DNA of 64,000 nt from Siphonodentalium dalli (GCA_032622095.1 CP136061.1:119486754-119550753); one strand, 5' to 3'; counted from the first letter of the stretch, positions 1-10,117 are shown. The notes: generated from the letters alone by a model not told the origin. Made by a program: numbers and translations.

Positions 1-354
1 GAGAAAAACATTTACTCGGCCGGGCCTGATTGGCCTGGCAGCTTTCAATTGTCCAGCTATATTTTGTAGTGATAGCATATTTAAAAACAATATTTGACTT
101 TAACGACATGCGTATGGAACGTTCCATTACGGATTTGTATTATATGGAACAGCAATAACACTGTACTTCTAGGAACAAGCATCTAATAAACGTACTTATC
201 GATTTATCCCGGAATTGACCGAGATATAACAGGTTAGCGAACATATTACGGAAATATAAATACCATGAGTATCCACTCTCGCTAACGCCGTAGAGATTAT
301 GTTCCACCAGTTCAAAACCTTGGAACTGTTTTAAGTTTTGACAGGGAACTTATA
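1..354. other. Intergenic, no gene seen
   Basis: No coding frame or structured repeat was found here. A short motif at about 303-328 (reads TTCCACCAGTTCAAAACC) recurs inverted near 2776 and 7438, on the far side of the neighbouring TIR element. It may be the remnant of an older element that the TIR element entered. Confidence 0.4.
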
Positions 355-675
355 CGGCCGAATTCTGGTCCCTGGTCTAGACCACCCTAATAATCACGGT
401 GTTCCATGTCTGGACCTGGTCTCGCGAAACCACCTGGTCTCGATTTAGATTAGGCGGATTATTGTTCAATCAACGACGATCGGTGTATCGACGGACAAAG
501 GCACGCTTGGTGCTCGAACAATATGATTGCATTCACGTCGCGAATAGTTGAGCATTAATGTAACGGGTTATCACCGAACACGTGCGGTGTGTCGTCTTTA
601 CAGGCATGTGATTAGAGTGTCTCCATGTGGATGGTGGGGGTGTTGTCCATATTTCCAATCCGCTCCATCCTAATT

Positions 676-687
676 GGGGGGGGGGGG
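676..687. repeat. Poly-G tract
   Basis: A run of 12 G. It is one of eight G or C homopolymer tracts of at least ten bases in the window. Confidence 0.9.
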
Positions 688-1089
688 TGAGACACCCCAA
701 GTTCACATGTCGCCACGACCCTACCTTTATGTTTATTTATTATGATAACCTATTTTGATGTCAGCGGTTTGAGTAAATGTTTTAGTTGAGTAAAAAAAAT
801 CTTGTTTCACTGCCGATGGAACCACCCATGGCCTATACGTGGCTATACAGTGTTTATACCACCACCTCCCGATGCACCGAATAATCAGTCTCAGAAACCG
901 CCCTTTTAAATCTCGACCCAAACATATAATGGGCTAAAAACAATTGCGCCCATCATTCCAATTTCCAAGAATCCAAATGGTAAGACATTATTGGAACAAG
1001 GACGATTAACAAAATGTACGTTAAAATAAGAATTTCTCAGAGATTTCTAGGGTTTGGTTTGGTTTGTTAGGGTTTATCGTCGATATAGC

Positions 1090-1339
1090 CGCTAGGCCAC
1101 ACACGACGTTGTCAATTTTACGGGTGGAGGAAAGACCACGCAGAGGCTTAATTTCACCGAGAAATCGTCCCACTGCGTGTAGAAACCACCGATCCCCGGA
1201 AAGCAACTGACAAACTTGCCCAGATACACGATTACGGTCACCCTACATATGACGGGGTTCGAACCAGCTTCGTCAGCGCTGGACGGCCTGTGATGGTGCA
1301 ATCACCTGGCACTCTACCGACTGAACCACCGGGGCCCCC
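1090..1339 (-). mobile_element. tRNA-derived SINE, copy 1
   Basis: Read on the minus strand, the sequence begins with a tRNA-like head. The A box is TGGTTCAGTCGG, about 1318-1329. The B box is GGTTCGAACCC, about 1255-1265, and matches the Pol III consensus. A body of about 160 bp follows. The same head and body recur at 16785-17035, and the body alone at 37898-38036. The head is tRNA-like but the anticodon region is degenerate, so it is not a functional tRNA gene. The body may be one of the conserved SINE central domains, but it could not be matched to a named domain by eye. Confidence 0.72.
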
Positions 1340-1429
1340 GATATTTCTGGGGACACAAGATAGTAAACTCCATTCTTGTATTTCTTTTTCAGCAAATGCG
1401 TTTAAATAAAAGAATCATAAATTTATATA

Positions 1430-1590
1430 TGTTGATTTTTTTTCTTCTATTTTTGTTTTTGTTTTTATTTTATTTTAATGTTTTTTTTTTTAAATTCTTT
1501 TGTTTTTTTTGTTTTGTTTTTGTAAAAAAAAATTCTGGTTCTGTTTTTTGTTTGTAATTTTTTTTTTCGTCTTTACTGTTTTTTTGTTCG
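1430..1590. repeat. T-rich low-complexity tract
   Basis: A long run of T interrupted by single G, A or C, followed by A-rich bases. It lies between the SINE and the next shared block of family A. No frame or signal was seen. Confidence 0.8.
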
Positions 1591-2036
1591 CTTTACGTTT
1601 AAAATAAAATTACTTAAAACATCAGTATTATTCTTGTTCAAAATACTGGAATAATCTACGTGAATGGGCGGTAAGAGTAATCCCCATTAAGAAGCATTTC
1701 AACGTCAATTTTATGAATACGCCGGGAAAGCCCTGCATCCCGCCCATGAGATGTAAGACGAAAATGAAAATCCGATGTGCCATTCACTGTTATGCCGGGT
1801 CGCCCATGCTCATCCGCATCAAATCACCGGGGTACACGCACGCATGATTGTTACAGTTATGATAGGTGACATTATATAAAACACAGTTACACTAGATCAT
1901 TTCTAATATCCAGTTAAAAGCCAGCTTGTGATTGCTCAAACTATTCACCATCGTGCGAATGACTGGCTTACAATCAAACTAATAATCCGCATTAGAGTTC
2001 TGCACCATAAATATATTCTCGAAACCAGACTTCGCT

Positions 2037-2407
2037 ATTCTCGTCTCAGGATCAAGTCTCGGTTTATACAAAAATCTCAGACCAGGGGGGACTAGGTCTC
2101 AGTTGCAGACTATTACCTATAACACACATAATTATGGATTATATTAAATCTTGTCCAGTTCATATATAATTATAATCGTTACTCTACACGACATACAAAT
2201 AGAACACAATTACAATTTGGTTAACATAAAGATAAATGCTTCCAAAAAATACTTATGTTTCTGTTACCAGAACTTGTACGTTACCACATGGTTCGAATTA
2301 TGAACAGACCGACAAAGGCTTGAATGACAATAAGAAGGCAAACCTTGGTTTACGTAAACCTGAGTTTCAAAAAGACGAGAATACGGACCTGTGCTGACCA
2401 ATAATCC
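2037..2407 (+). repeat. Dispersed repeat D, copy 1
   Basis: This block is about 85-90% identical by eye to 18461-18831 in the same orientation, including TCTCGGTTTATACAAAAATC near its start. Both copies lie downstream of a SINE and a family A end, so it is probably an internal part of family A rather than a separate element. Confidence 0.7.
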
Positions 2408-2483
2408 CAGCTTACTCGCCTCGAAGCTGGGTAACACATCTCGATCACCGTGGTTTCGGCCTGGTCTAGACTATAGTTTACAT

Positions 2484-2508
2484 GAAACCCTGGTCTAGAC
2501 CAGGGACA
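2484..2508. repeat. Perfect short palindrome in the right TIR
   Basis: CCCTGGTCTAGACCAGGG is a self-complementary 18-mer within the right end of family A. Similar palindromes (GGTCTAGACC, GGTTTAAACC) sit near the ends of related elements around 13.4-15.9 kb and may be transposase binding sites. The binding role is an inference. Confidence 0.6.
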
Positions 2509-2550
2509 AGAATTCGGCCGATAATGTTAGGGCGAAGGTCCCTACTCGAG

Positions 2551-2552
<2 letters not shown>

Positions 2553-2596
<44 letters not shown>
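2553..2596. repeat. (TA)n microsatellite
   Basis: About 22 uninterrupted TA units followed by a T run, just outside the right end of family A. Confidence 0.95.
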
Positions 2597-2597
<1 letters not shown>

Positions 2598-2814
2598 TTT
2601 TTTTTTTTTGCGATATCGGCACACTAAAGTAATTTTTTGCATGTAATTTCGAGTTGGAACAACCACATAGGCTGAAGTAAGTAATCGAGGAATAAATAAA
2701 AAAATAAAAATATATTCCCTACATTGTTTGTTCAATGTTATAAAGTTCCATGTCAAATGGGGTAAGAGCAACAAAAAGTTCCCAGGTTTTGTACTGGTCG
2801 AATATTATATATAA

Positions 2815-3640
2815 CATGGTGGGGAATCACGTGGTTTCGAGGTTGGTGAGTACCACGCATTCAAAATGACCAACGTCAATGCAAACGCACAAAACAGGAA
2901 AAAACAATGGAACTGACACAACACATATCATTTTGACTGTTACGAACATAAGCTGGTTTATTTTTAAAGATACTCAATCCAATCAGACGCTCTTAAATTA
3001 GTATTTATTTGGATTCGGGGGTAAAAAATATTTGATTCGAGTCGAGGAACCCACACATCAAAGCTCACAGTGATCAGATATCGATTTTTGAAGTTTGTTA
3101 TTTCTCGAGATGTGGAATAATATGTGGCCCAGAAATACGTGGTCAAACGGAAAGTCTCGGACAAAATTGCCGATGAAGATGGATAACTCTAAAATCAAGT
3201 GGCAATACGGCCAAATTTCGTGATACTTAAGTGATAATACGCCATATTTTGTTGAACAAAATTTTGATAAATAAGTTTTGGGAACTTTGGTACCATAGTT
3301 GACAGTGGTTAGCATTATTCCGTTGCAATAAATCGATTCTGATAACTGAAGCGTATTTTGAAGAAATGGTGTTGTTGTATCTTGATGATATGGGGACCGT
3401 CTGATAGTATAGAGTACCTTTAAGTTGAGACCTCATTAATTCGGAAATAGTAAGAAGTTTTCTATAACTTTCTGATCAAAGTTGCCAGTAGGAGGTTCGT
3501 GGAATACACCAGTCTTTACATCCTTCGACTGACAACTTTGGTCAGAATGTTAGAGCAAACAACTGGGAGTTTGGACACAAGTGAGGTATCAGTTTGGACA
3601 CAAGTGAGGTATCAGGTACAAGTGAGGTATTCAAAATGGC
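2815..3640 (+). mobile_element. TIR-type dispersed repeat B, copy 1
   Basis: The left end (CATGGTGGGGAATCACGTGG) is the inverted form of the right end of other copies near 30093 and 54540. The body from about 3285 to 3640 matches 37360-37560 and 53390-53600 in direct orientation. Part of the left body (3005-3200) matches 37205-37300. No coding capacity was found. The right terminus of this copy is not intact and is replaced by three short GTGAGGTATC-type repeats at 3580-3630. Confidence 0.55.
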
Positions 3641-3757
3641 CGATATAATAATCAGTTAAACATTCGAAAATCATCAGTAATATTATGAAACTGGTTCATC
3701 AACACCCAATGCGACACAATTTGCCATAATATAGCCAAAAATAGTCACATAAAAGCC

Positions 3758-4679
3758 TTATTTATTATTGCAGTCAGTTCCACAATTGCAGAGTGATGTG
3801 CAGGGTAACTCTGGTTTTCTGCATGTACACCTTGCTGTTACACACCCCTTCTTGAACCCACATTTGATTATTTCGAGACATGATTTTGGAATGGGTTCTA
3901 GTGACATGGTTGGATCCAATAGACCATTTTCTTCTTTCCATCTCATTGTTGAAGGATCCGGTAATGTTTGCACATGAATGGTTGCTTGTTTCCAAACTAA
4001 AACCTGGTAGTTTGTTCTCAAAAGGTGGTACCGGTAATGAAATGAGTCACTGGTTGGTGGAAGCTTTTCAGGAGATTCAGTCCGAGAGAACATCTTGAAT
4101 CTTGCATTGTTGAGTTTTGCATCGGAAACTCCATACAACTTGCATACACAATGTTCAGCACTTTCAATTGTTTCAGTGAATATTGCAATATTACCTATAC
4201 CCGTTAAGAGTTCACAACATTCCAGGTAAATCTTCCTTGCAGATCGTTTAGACACCCCATATGAACGAAGTTGAATCACGCCCCGTTAAAGCATGAAACG
4301 CAAGAATATAGTTCAGAGCGTCGCTCGGTATTTGGGTGGCAACATCCCTGATGGGTAAAATTTTAGGATTTTTGAACGTTCCAGCCATCATGAACACATC
4401 ACAATCTGCAGGAACTTTGTCTAGGTAACCAAGCAATACCACTAGAACATCGACCTCCCTACTTACCACAATAACTTGTTTCAGATTGCACCCCATGCTG
4501 GTACCAAGTGAATGAAGGATAAGTCTGGTGTCAGCCTCTTCGCGGTTAGACTCTAACCCTTTCAAGTCTGTTCCATCTACCGAACAATCTACTCTGCAAT
4601 CTTCGGGGACCCCCCGCAACAACAACAGTAACACCTTCTGTTTTCGGTTTGGTAACAAGTTCTCGAGACAAAAAACCAT
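3758..4679 (-). pseudogene. EADTR / ALTG.D family protein with cysteine-rich tail, frameshifted
   Basis: Two overlapping minus-strand frames make one protein. The first (4679 to 4248, 143 residues) has EEADTRLILHS, a VSREVDVLVVLL strand and FHALTGRDSTSF. The second (4279 to 3758, 173 residues) continues with CVCKLYGVSD, LPPTSD, a YQVLVW segment and a tail with the pattern C-x-C-x5-C-x3-C-x-C-x3-C. These motifs recur in a widespread uncharacterised family of invertebrate and fish genomes, often multicopy. Its function is not known to me. The break is at about 4250-4262, in a GGGG run, and looks like one inserted base. The N-terminus expected before EADTR is missing or in another exon. It is either a decayed multicopy gene or a gene with a sequencing error. 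Confidence 0.6.
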
Positions 4680-4839
4680 TCAAATCAGACTTTATTAAGT
4701 AATTAAGTGGCATTTAAGTATGCAAAAATAATGGGAGCTATTAAATAATAAAACGCGCACGGAAAGACGCAGACAGTTGCCTCTATCCATGATAGACAAC
4801 TCTTGAAAAACATACCAAGACAACACTTTTCGCACTATG

Positions 4840-5027
4840 TACAGTAATGCTCTAAATAATCGACTAAATAATCGACAGCAGAATTATGGATAACTTTTCA
4901 GGATTTAGTGAGAGCTCAGTGAGAGCTTTCCGATGGATGGCAACAAGCCATATTTCCGACTAAATGCTGAAAAGTTACCCATAATTCTGCTGTGGTTAAG
5001 GAGTCGATTATTTTGGGTATTACTGTA
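4840..5027. mobile_element. MITE with ~69-bp TIRs, Tc1/mariner-like ends
   Basis: The left 69 bases (starting TACAGTAATGCTC) and right 69 bases (ending GGGTATTACTGTA) are near-perfect inverted copies around a ~50-bp centre. Reading TA as the target duplication, the terminal sequence is CAGTAAT, which resembles ends seen in pogo/Tigger-type mariner relatives. There is no coding capacity. The whole element could fold into a hairpin. Confidence 0.75.
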
Positions 5028-5364
5028 GCTATACGACAAAGCAAACTGAGAAAAATCACACATGTCTATACACAGGTACCCACGTCCGTGACGTAATTAA
5101 GAACGAAACCAGCCGACGGTATCGCCTGAGAATTACTGTAATCGCGAGGACATCCCCGCCTATGGGGATCAAATTGATCTCATCTAATCAAATCATAATC
5201 CTACTATCTCTGGTACTCAGACATGAATGAGAATGAATTACATCTTAATGAAATGATGTTCCCATCCAATGAGATGGATAGGATATAACAATTTCAATAT
5301 ATTGGTCTTCTCGAATTGATCGTATCTCTTCGCGCATTGTCAAACATCTACGTAGAACAGTTTT

Positions 5365-5763
5365 TTAAACCCTTTACCCAACAAACCGGCCAAAACCGGC
5401 CAAATAAAGCTTCAACAGCCTAAAATATCTTCGGTCTGTCTCAATAGAACCATACAAATATGGATATCATTGGAACCGGCTCCTTGACCACATTGTGATA
5501 GTTACAGTTATGCCCTGTGCCAATGCATTCTCTTATATATGCGAGTCGACCATAGGTCGCCTCGCATATATAAGAGAATGCATTGGCCTAAAAAAAACTT
5601 TGTTTTACACTTTTTACCATTTTTCTTACATTCTTTAACAATTTTATAAGTTTTAATGTGTTAAGCCAATGCATTCTCTTATATATGCGAGGCGACCTAT
5701 GGTCGACTCGCATATATAAGAGAATGCATTGGCACAGGGCCCTTCTGTTGGGTAAAGGGTTAA
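5365..5763. mobile_element. TTAA-type MITE (piggyBac-like ends)
   Basis: The outer ends are inverted copies: CCCTTTACCCAACA at 5370 and its complement ending GGGTAAAGGG at 5759. TTAA lies directly outside on the right (5760-5763), and TTAA plus one A on the left (5365-5369). CCCTTT ends with TTAA duplications are typical of piggyBac-like elements. Inside is a separate hairpin element at 5512-5740. No transposase was found. Confidence 0.55.
5512..5740. repeat. Inverted repeat whose arms are themselves palindromes
   Basis: Each terminal arm is 76 bases (5512-5587, 5665-5740) and the two arms are exact reverse complements. Within each arm, 67 bases (5520-5586 and 5666-5732) form a second palindrome with 32-base half-arms, one mismatch and a 3-base loop. 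The centre is 77 bases and AT-rich. The DNA can therefore fold either as one long stem or as two separate hairpins. Its ends read GCCCTGTGCCAATGC. No target duplication is evident. Confidence 0.85.
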
Positions 5764-5959
5764 ACGGACATGACTCATTCCAGCTTCCACATTCTATCTA
5801 CGTAATTCGGAAGTAGATATAAGATTGGTTGACAAATACACGAAATATTTGTACACCGGCTTCTGAAAAACACTTTCCATGGTCACAGCCATTTTCCACA
5901 TGTTTTAAATTTTTTGCCCAAAAGTGAAACAAACGCTCATTATTTCCCAAATTGTGTAT

Positions 5960-6180
5960 ATCTGTTTCTCAGCCCAAAATACAAATCGAGTTAAAATATG
6001 GGTTTGATCCAAGTTTTTTTATATGGAGTTATGGCCCTTCTTCGACTCATGCTGCAATAACTGAAAAAAAAATATATCTGAAATCAAATTTGGTATGTCA
6101 ATTTCTCAGCCCAAAATACAGGTAGTATTCGAATATGGGTTTGATCCAATTTTTTTAACAGAGTTATGGGCCTATTTAAA
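5960..6180 (+). repeat. Diverged tandem duplication, ~138-bp period
   Basis: TTTCTCAGCCCAAAATACA occurs at about 5965 and 6103. Each is followed by ATATGGGTTTGATCCAA and a GAGTTATGG segment. No coding frame spans it. Confidence 0.7.
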
Positions 6181-6240
6181 AAAAATTGTTCTAATCTTTG
6201 AAGATTAATAATCAATGTTATGGATTTTAGATTCCAAGCT

Positions 6241-6771
6241 GAAAATAGCTAATCACTATCGCCAAGGTATGGGTTAAACATCTGCCGATCGTGATCGGCC
6301 TCTCGTTATCTTGTAATGTTCACGCCTTTCTCATTGTGGGGAGGTACCAGGAGGATGCTATATGCAGTGGCTTCAGCTATGTACCAGACTTTGGCCCGAC
6401 CATAATTCGAAAGGTAGTCCGTAGCGGCTGCTGGGCTAGTTGTCAATTATCTGCTGCCCAAAACAAATAAAAACGTAAGATTTATCACCCGCTAAGTTCC
6501 TCTGATGCTGAGAGCTCTCATCAGTACTTGGTTTTGATCCGAGTGTTAAGAGGCCTTCTGTATTTATGATTGATAAAACGTTACAAAGCATAGCTGGACA
6601 ATTAAAATCTGCCAAACCGATAAAGACTGGGCTACTAAGTGGCTCTCTTCTGATCGAATGTTCAAGAAAAATTCAAGCTAACGCTCTTATGTAATTAACA
6701 TCTATTGCACAAACGATTACTCCGCACAAGACATTGAACAGTAACAGAGCTGAGAACTGAGAACTCGTGAT
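6241..6771. other. Intergenic, nothing recognised
   Basis: Unique-looking sequence without a long frame, clear repeat or RNA signal. Confidence 0.5.
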
Positions 6772-7227
6772 ATGTCTTATTCTGTGTCAGAGATATTGGC
6801 TGAGTTGGCACCACCTGGTGTTATAGAAGTCCGTAGATTTACAAAGACAAAAAATGCTCTTTTGAATAGTTATCTTCTGACCTTCAGTTGGTGCGAATAT
6901 CCACCGACTTTGAAGATTGTGCGTATGAAGATGGATGATATGTTCCAAACCCATTGTGATGTTATAAATGTCGGGTATGGTCATGGCCAGGAACATTGTA
7001 AAAGTGCACGATGTTCTATTTCTAGTCGTGATTATGTACGAATCTTTAAAAATGTTCAAACTGCCAAGGTTCACATGGAACGTTGGGAAACTATGCATTC
7101 AAGATTCAACGATGTAAAGCTGAGAAGCATCTGTCATATATATAATATGTTTATTACAATGCATTTCACAATACGTGTCGATCGCCGCTCGATTTTATAC
7201 ATGCGGTACATGTACAGATGTAGGTGA
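6772..7227 (+). pseudogene. Degenerate LINE ORF1 (zinc-knuckle) fragment
   Basis: A 151-residue frame. Residues 5-40 (SEILAELAPPGVIEVRRFTK, then a SYLLTF strand) and residues 70-85 (GHGQEHCKSARC) match the layout of zinc-knuckle ORF1 proteins of Jockey/CR1-type LINEs. There an RRM-like segment precedes CCHC knuckles. The first cysteines of the knuckle are lost (CDVINVGYGHGQEHC), and the part after residue 100 is no longer ORF1-like. It is a truncated, non-functional relic with no ORF2 beside it. The reading is by motif layout only. Confidence 0.5.
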
Positions 7228-8270
7228 CTTCTGAACCGATTTCACAATAAACATGAATTGATTACCCTGAGGAAATCTTATGATTCCAATCGACACATAG
7301 CGATATCGGTCGACCAGAGCATACAATCTCGAGCTGGGACCTCCATCCACTGTGAAATACATTATTGATGAACAGGTATCAACTTAGAAATATATTACAT
7401 GAGTTATTTATTAATGTTCCCCATCAGAGCATCAAATAGTTCCTAGGTTTTGAACTGGTGGAGTATGTATGGTCTCTATAGCGACACCAGAGCAGAGATT
7501 CATGGCACGATCTAAACGTATATATACATTATGTATATGACAGGGAACTAGCATTGAAGTACTGGCTCGCCAAACCAACTCATGTTTCATCGTGAGTGTG
7601 GGTGTATTGAGACTTGTGTGTTTGTTTTTTTTTTTTTTTTGTGCAGCTACCTAGGTCATATCAGGACGCTAGTGTTACCACATGTCCCTGGCGAAAAATA
7701 CTAAGCTACCAATATAGACTATACCAGTGACAAGGTTCAAAAGATCGATTTTGGCTAAAACTATCAATACCCTAATCAATTATAGAAATCAATTATTTCA
7801 GCCAAAATATCCCCCGGTGTGTCTTATTGGCATGTGACATACATGTATAACTAGGCGAAATTGAACGAAACGAAGTATCGAAACTACCGAAATCTACAGA
7901 AGAATCGAGTCGTCATCTATCCTGTCCGCTCAGAGGCCTTTGACCTAGTTCTAAAATAAATATTTTCGAGAAATAATTTGTCGGGAAGCGCGATGACACA
8001 ATTTGTAAGTACTCATACATGTATATGTTCCGCCAGTCATTCCTAAGCCACACATAACTTTTTTGTAAATGCCTATAATACGCTATGCACATTACCGACT
8101 GCGGGCCTCAATTTCAATAAGAAACCATCGCGTCGGAAGCCAGCGCATGAAAATATGCTAATCTCGATGTGTCACAACGACTACGATACCAAGCTCCATG
8201 CAGAGTTCAGTCCCCTACGCATGACTTACCGTTGCCCGCACCTACATAACACGTAATGTGAAGAAATGTC
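7228..8270. other. Intergenic
   Basis: No gene seen. It holds a 25-base motif at about 7438-7465 (TAGGTTTTGAACTGGTGGA) shared with 303-328 and 2776, and a poly-T run at 7622-7640. At about 8190-8225 there is an inverted short copy of the AGGGGACTGAACT repeat found at 8467 and 8696. Confidence 0.5.
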
Positions 8271-8406
8271 ACATTTATTTATTTGAGGCTTTTGTAGGTT
8301 ACAATTCATTCTGCATTGTGAGAAAATGAACTGTCCATATTCATTTGAATGTTGTCTAGGTCAAACCAGAATGAATTGTAACTGACAAAACACTTCAATA
8401 AAAATG
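8271..8406. mobile_element. Short MITE, ~45-bp imperfect TIRs
   Basis: The ends read ACATTTATTTATTTGAGG and, inverted, ACATTTTTATTGAAG. A nearly exact inner arm GGTTACAATTCATTCT pairs with AGAATGAATTGTAAC at 8367. About 136 bases in total and non-coding. Confidence 0.55.
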
Positions 8407-8420
8407 TTAGATAAAATTAT

Positions 8421-8730
8421 TAAAATACACATGCCGGCAGCGATCAGACATACATGTAGTGTATCGAGGGGACTGAACTCTGTTTTGCAGCTTGATAGCT
8501 TGTTCGAGAGTCTGGGTTTTAATTAGACATACCCCGGTCCGGTTCCGCGCATGTTGATTTCTATAAGATACGTCCTGAGCTGTGAATACCATGTAGCTGT
8601 GTTGTATTTGCAACTGGGTGCGTTTAACCCCAATAAAAATGGTTATATATAATTAGGAGAATATACATGCCGGCAGCGTTAAGACATAGCGTAGCGAGGG
8701 GACTGAACTATGTTTTGCAGCTTGCCACGA
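8421..8730 (+). repeat. Two direct ~70-bp repeats upstream of the CD225 gene
   Basis: CATGCCGGCAGCG, followed by a GAGGGGACTGAACT block and TTTTGCAGCTTG, occurs at about 8430 and 8667. A shorter inverted version lies at about 8190. They could be promoter-proximal duplications or parts of a dispersed repeat. Confidence 0.6.
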
Positions 8731-8845
8731 TACACGGCTATTTCGATAGGAAATGAGAATTATTTTCACGCACACTGAAGCAAACACATTGAAACAATGA
8801 ACACTCACACTGAGTCAGTGCCTCCATAAATCTGATTATATATGG

Positions 8846-8890
8846 CACTGAGACACTGTCTTCTAACTGTCCTATTATTTTACTTCAAGG
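8846..8890 (+). promoter_or_regulatory. Possible 3' splice site before the CD225 start codon
   Basis: A CTAAC branch-like site and a pyrimidine-rich stretch end in TTCAAG at about 8889, three bases before ATG. This would allow a 5' UTR intron. The site is inferred from consensus only. Confidence 0.3.
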
Positions 8891-8891
8891 T

Positions 8892-9791
8892 ATGGCCGGT
8901 GACACTGACAATAAATACGAGAGAGAGTTGGAGTCATCTCGGCAGAATTTGGAGCTGGGTACGAGAGCCGGTGGAGATTCTGATATTGAAGGGGGTTCAC
9001 AAACCAGCGCGATTGACCGACGAAGAGATGTACCCACAAACGAATCGTTCGACTCACAATGGCCAGTTAAATTCGACACAGATGTTGATACGGTTAATTC
9101 TTCCCACGGCCAATCTAATGAAAGTGTCCTTCCTGTTGTTGATTCAAATACTCGTCGTGAAAATTCTGAAATTGATCCTATCAATACAAGTGATATTCAA
9201 CTGGTAGATAACAACAACGACGCGAAGACGTTCGTTCAATTGACTAACACCGGCGCAATTGGAGAATCTTCAACTGATGAAGATCCTGCCAGCCACAACG
9301 TGTCTTCCGACCAAACGAGTCCGTCCACTGATCCGTTCCGACCCGTGTATTATAACAGCGAAAACGGTAACGCCTTAGTTGTCCAGGAGGAAGTTATCGT
9401 AACTAGAAACGACGGGTCAACTGTTATTGAAACACAGGGGATGGGTGATCAGGAGGAAGTTCGACGGATGGCTTCAGAAACCCCACTGACAACGCACAGG
9501 CGACGTATGCTGAGAATATACGCAGTAATCGCCGCATTCATGTTCTTTCCAACGGGAATTCCGGCACTATATTTCGCTCGGCGGACGGAAACTGAGTATC
9601 AGGCCGGAATCATGCGCGGTAACATTGACAGAGCACGGAAGTTCGCGAAGCGATCCGAACGGTTGTCGATTTTATCAGTGCTCTTCTTGTTTCTGGTTGG
9701 CATTCTGGTTCTCGCGCTAGTTGAGCGCATGATCATCATGAATGACGAAAAGTACTGGCAGTCAAGTCGAAACAGATTGATGTTCGTATGA
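8892..9791 (+). CDS. CD225/dispanin-like two-helix membrane protein
   Basis: A single open frame of 299 residues. Residues 1-200 are polar and acidic, rich in S, D, N, T and E, with no recognisable fold. Residues 207-228 form a first hydrophobic segment ending FFPTGIPALYFARR. A basic amphipathic loop follows (GNIDRARKFAKRSERLS, 243-259), then a second helix at 258-279 and a short charged tail. The F-P-x-G-I-x-A-L, then G...A...S...S order is that of the CD225/dispanin family, in which IFITM-type and synaptic membrane proteins share one intramembrane and one transmembrane helix. Family members are usually much shorter, so the long N-terminus is unusual. ATG 8892 is the first start in frame. 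A more upstream ATG at 8842 is in another frame. The role is not inferable beyond membrane association. A MITE begins 28 bases after the stop. Confidence 0.68.
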   Translation: MAGDTDNKYERELESSRQNLELGTRAGGDSDIEGGSQTSAIDRRRDVPTNESFDSQWPVKFDTDVDTVNSSHGQSNESVLPVVDSNTRRENSEIDPINTSDIQLVDNNNDAKTFVQLTNTGAIGESSTDEDPASHNVSSDQTSPSTDPFRPVYYNSENGNALVVQEEVIVTRNDGSTVIETQGMGDQEEVRRMASETPLTTHRRRMLRIYAVIAAFMFFPTGIPALYFARRTETEYQAGIMRGNIDRARKFAKRSERLSILSVLFLFLVGILVLALVERMIIMNDEKYWQSSRNRLMFV

Positions 9792-9819
9792 AGGGGCACG
9801 CCCAGTTTGAATGCCTTAA

Positions 9820-10117
9820 ACGGGTACTATACACTAAATCAGGTCGTTTATGGGACTTCCCCCTTTTATACTCAACAGAATATATGCAACACATGAATGA
9901 ATTTGAGCCATGCCATGATAAGTGCAAAATACACTCATTGACTGGAGTCATAAATTCATTTTCATTATAATTACCATGTTGTTTGCATCGTTCACAGAGC
10001 ACATGAGTGTATTTTTGCACTAATCCATGGCTCAAATTCATTCATTTGTTGCATATATTCTGTTGAGTATAAAGGAGATTGTCTCATAAATGGCCGGATT
10101 TAGTGTACAGTGCCCCT
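9820..10117. mobile_element. TTAA-type MITE (Kolobok/T2-like) in the 3' UTR position
   Basis: Left end ACGGGTACTATACACTAAATC (minus its last base) preceded by TTAA at 9816-9819. The right end is its inverted partner AGGGGCACTGTACACTAAAT, followed by TTTA (10118-10121). Long inverted arms include CTCAACAGAATATATGCAAC on both sides. The AGGGG...GTACTGTACRCCAA-type end recurs at 43547, 46236 and 48758. TTAAAGG ends with TTAA duplications are those described for T2/Kolobok elements. Non-coding. Confidence 0.7.

Larger units (their letters stand above)
355..2520. mobile_element. Non-autonomous TIR DNA element, copy 1 (family A)
   Basis: The two ends are inverted copies of each other: CGGCCGAATTCTGGTCCCTG at 355 and its near-complement ending in GAATTCGGCCG at 2520. 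Both contain the palindrome GGTCTAGACC just inside. The 2.17 kb interior has no transposase frame, so it would depend on another element for mobility. It carries a tRNA-derived SINE (1090-1339) and a sequence (2037-2407) that reappears in the same order in a second copy at 16494-18832. The flanks are AT-rich and no convincing target duplication was read. The superfamily is not assigned. Confidence 0.6.
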
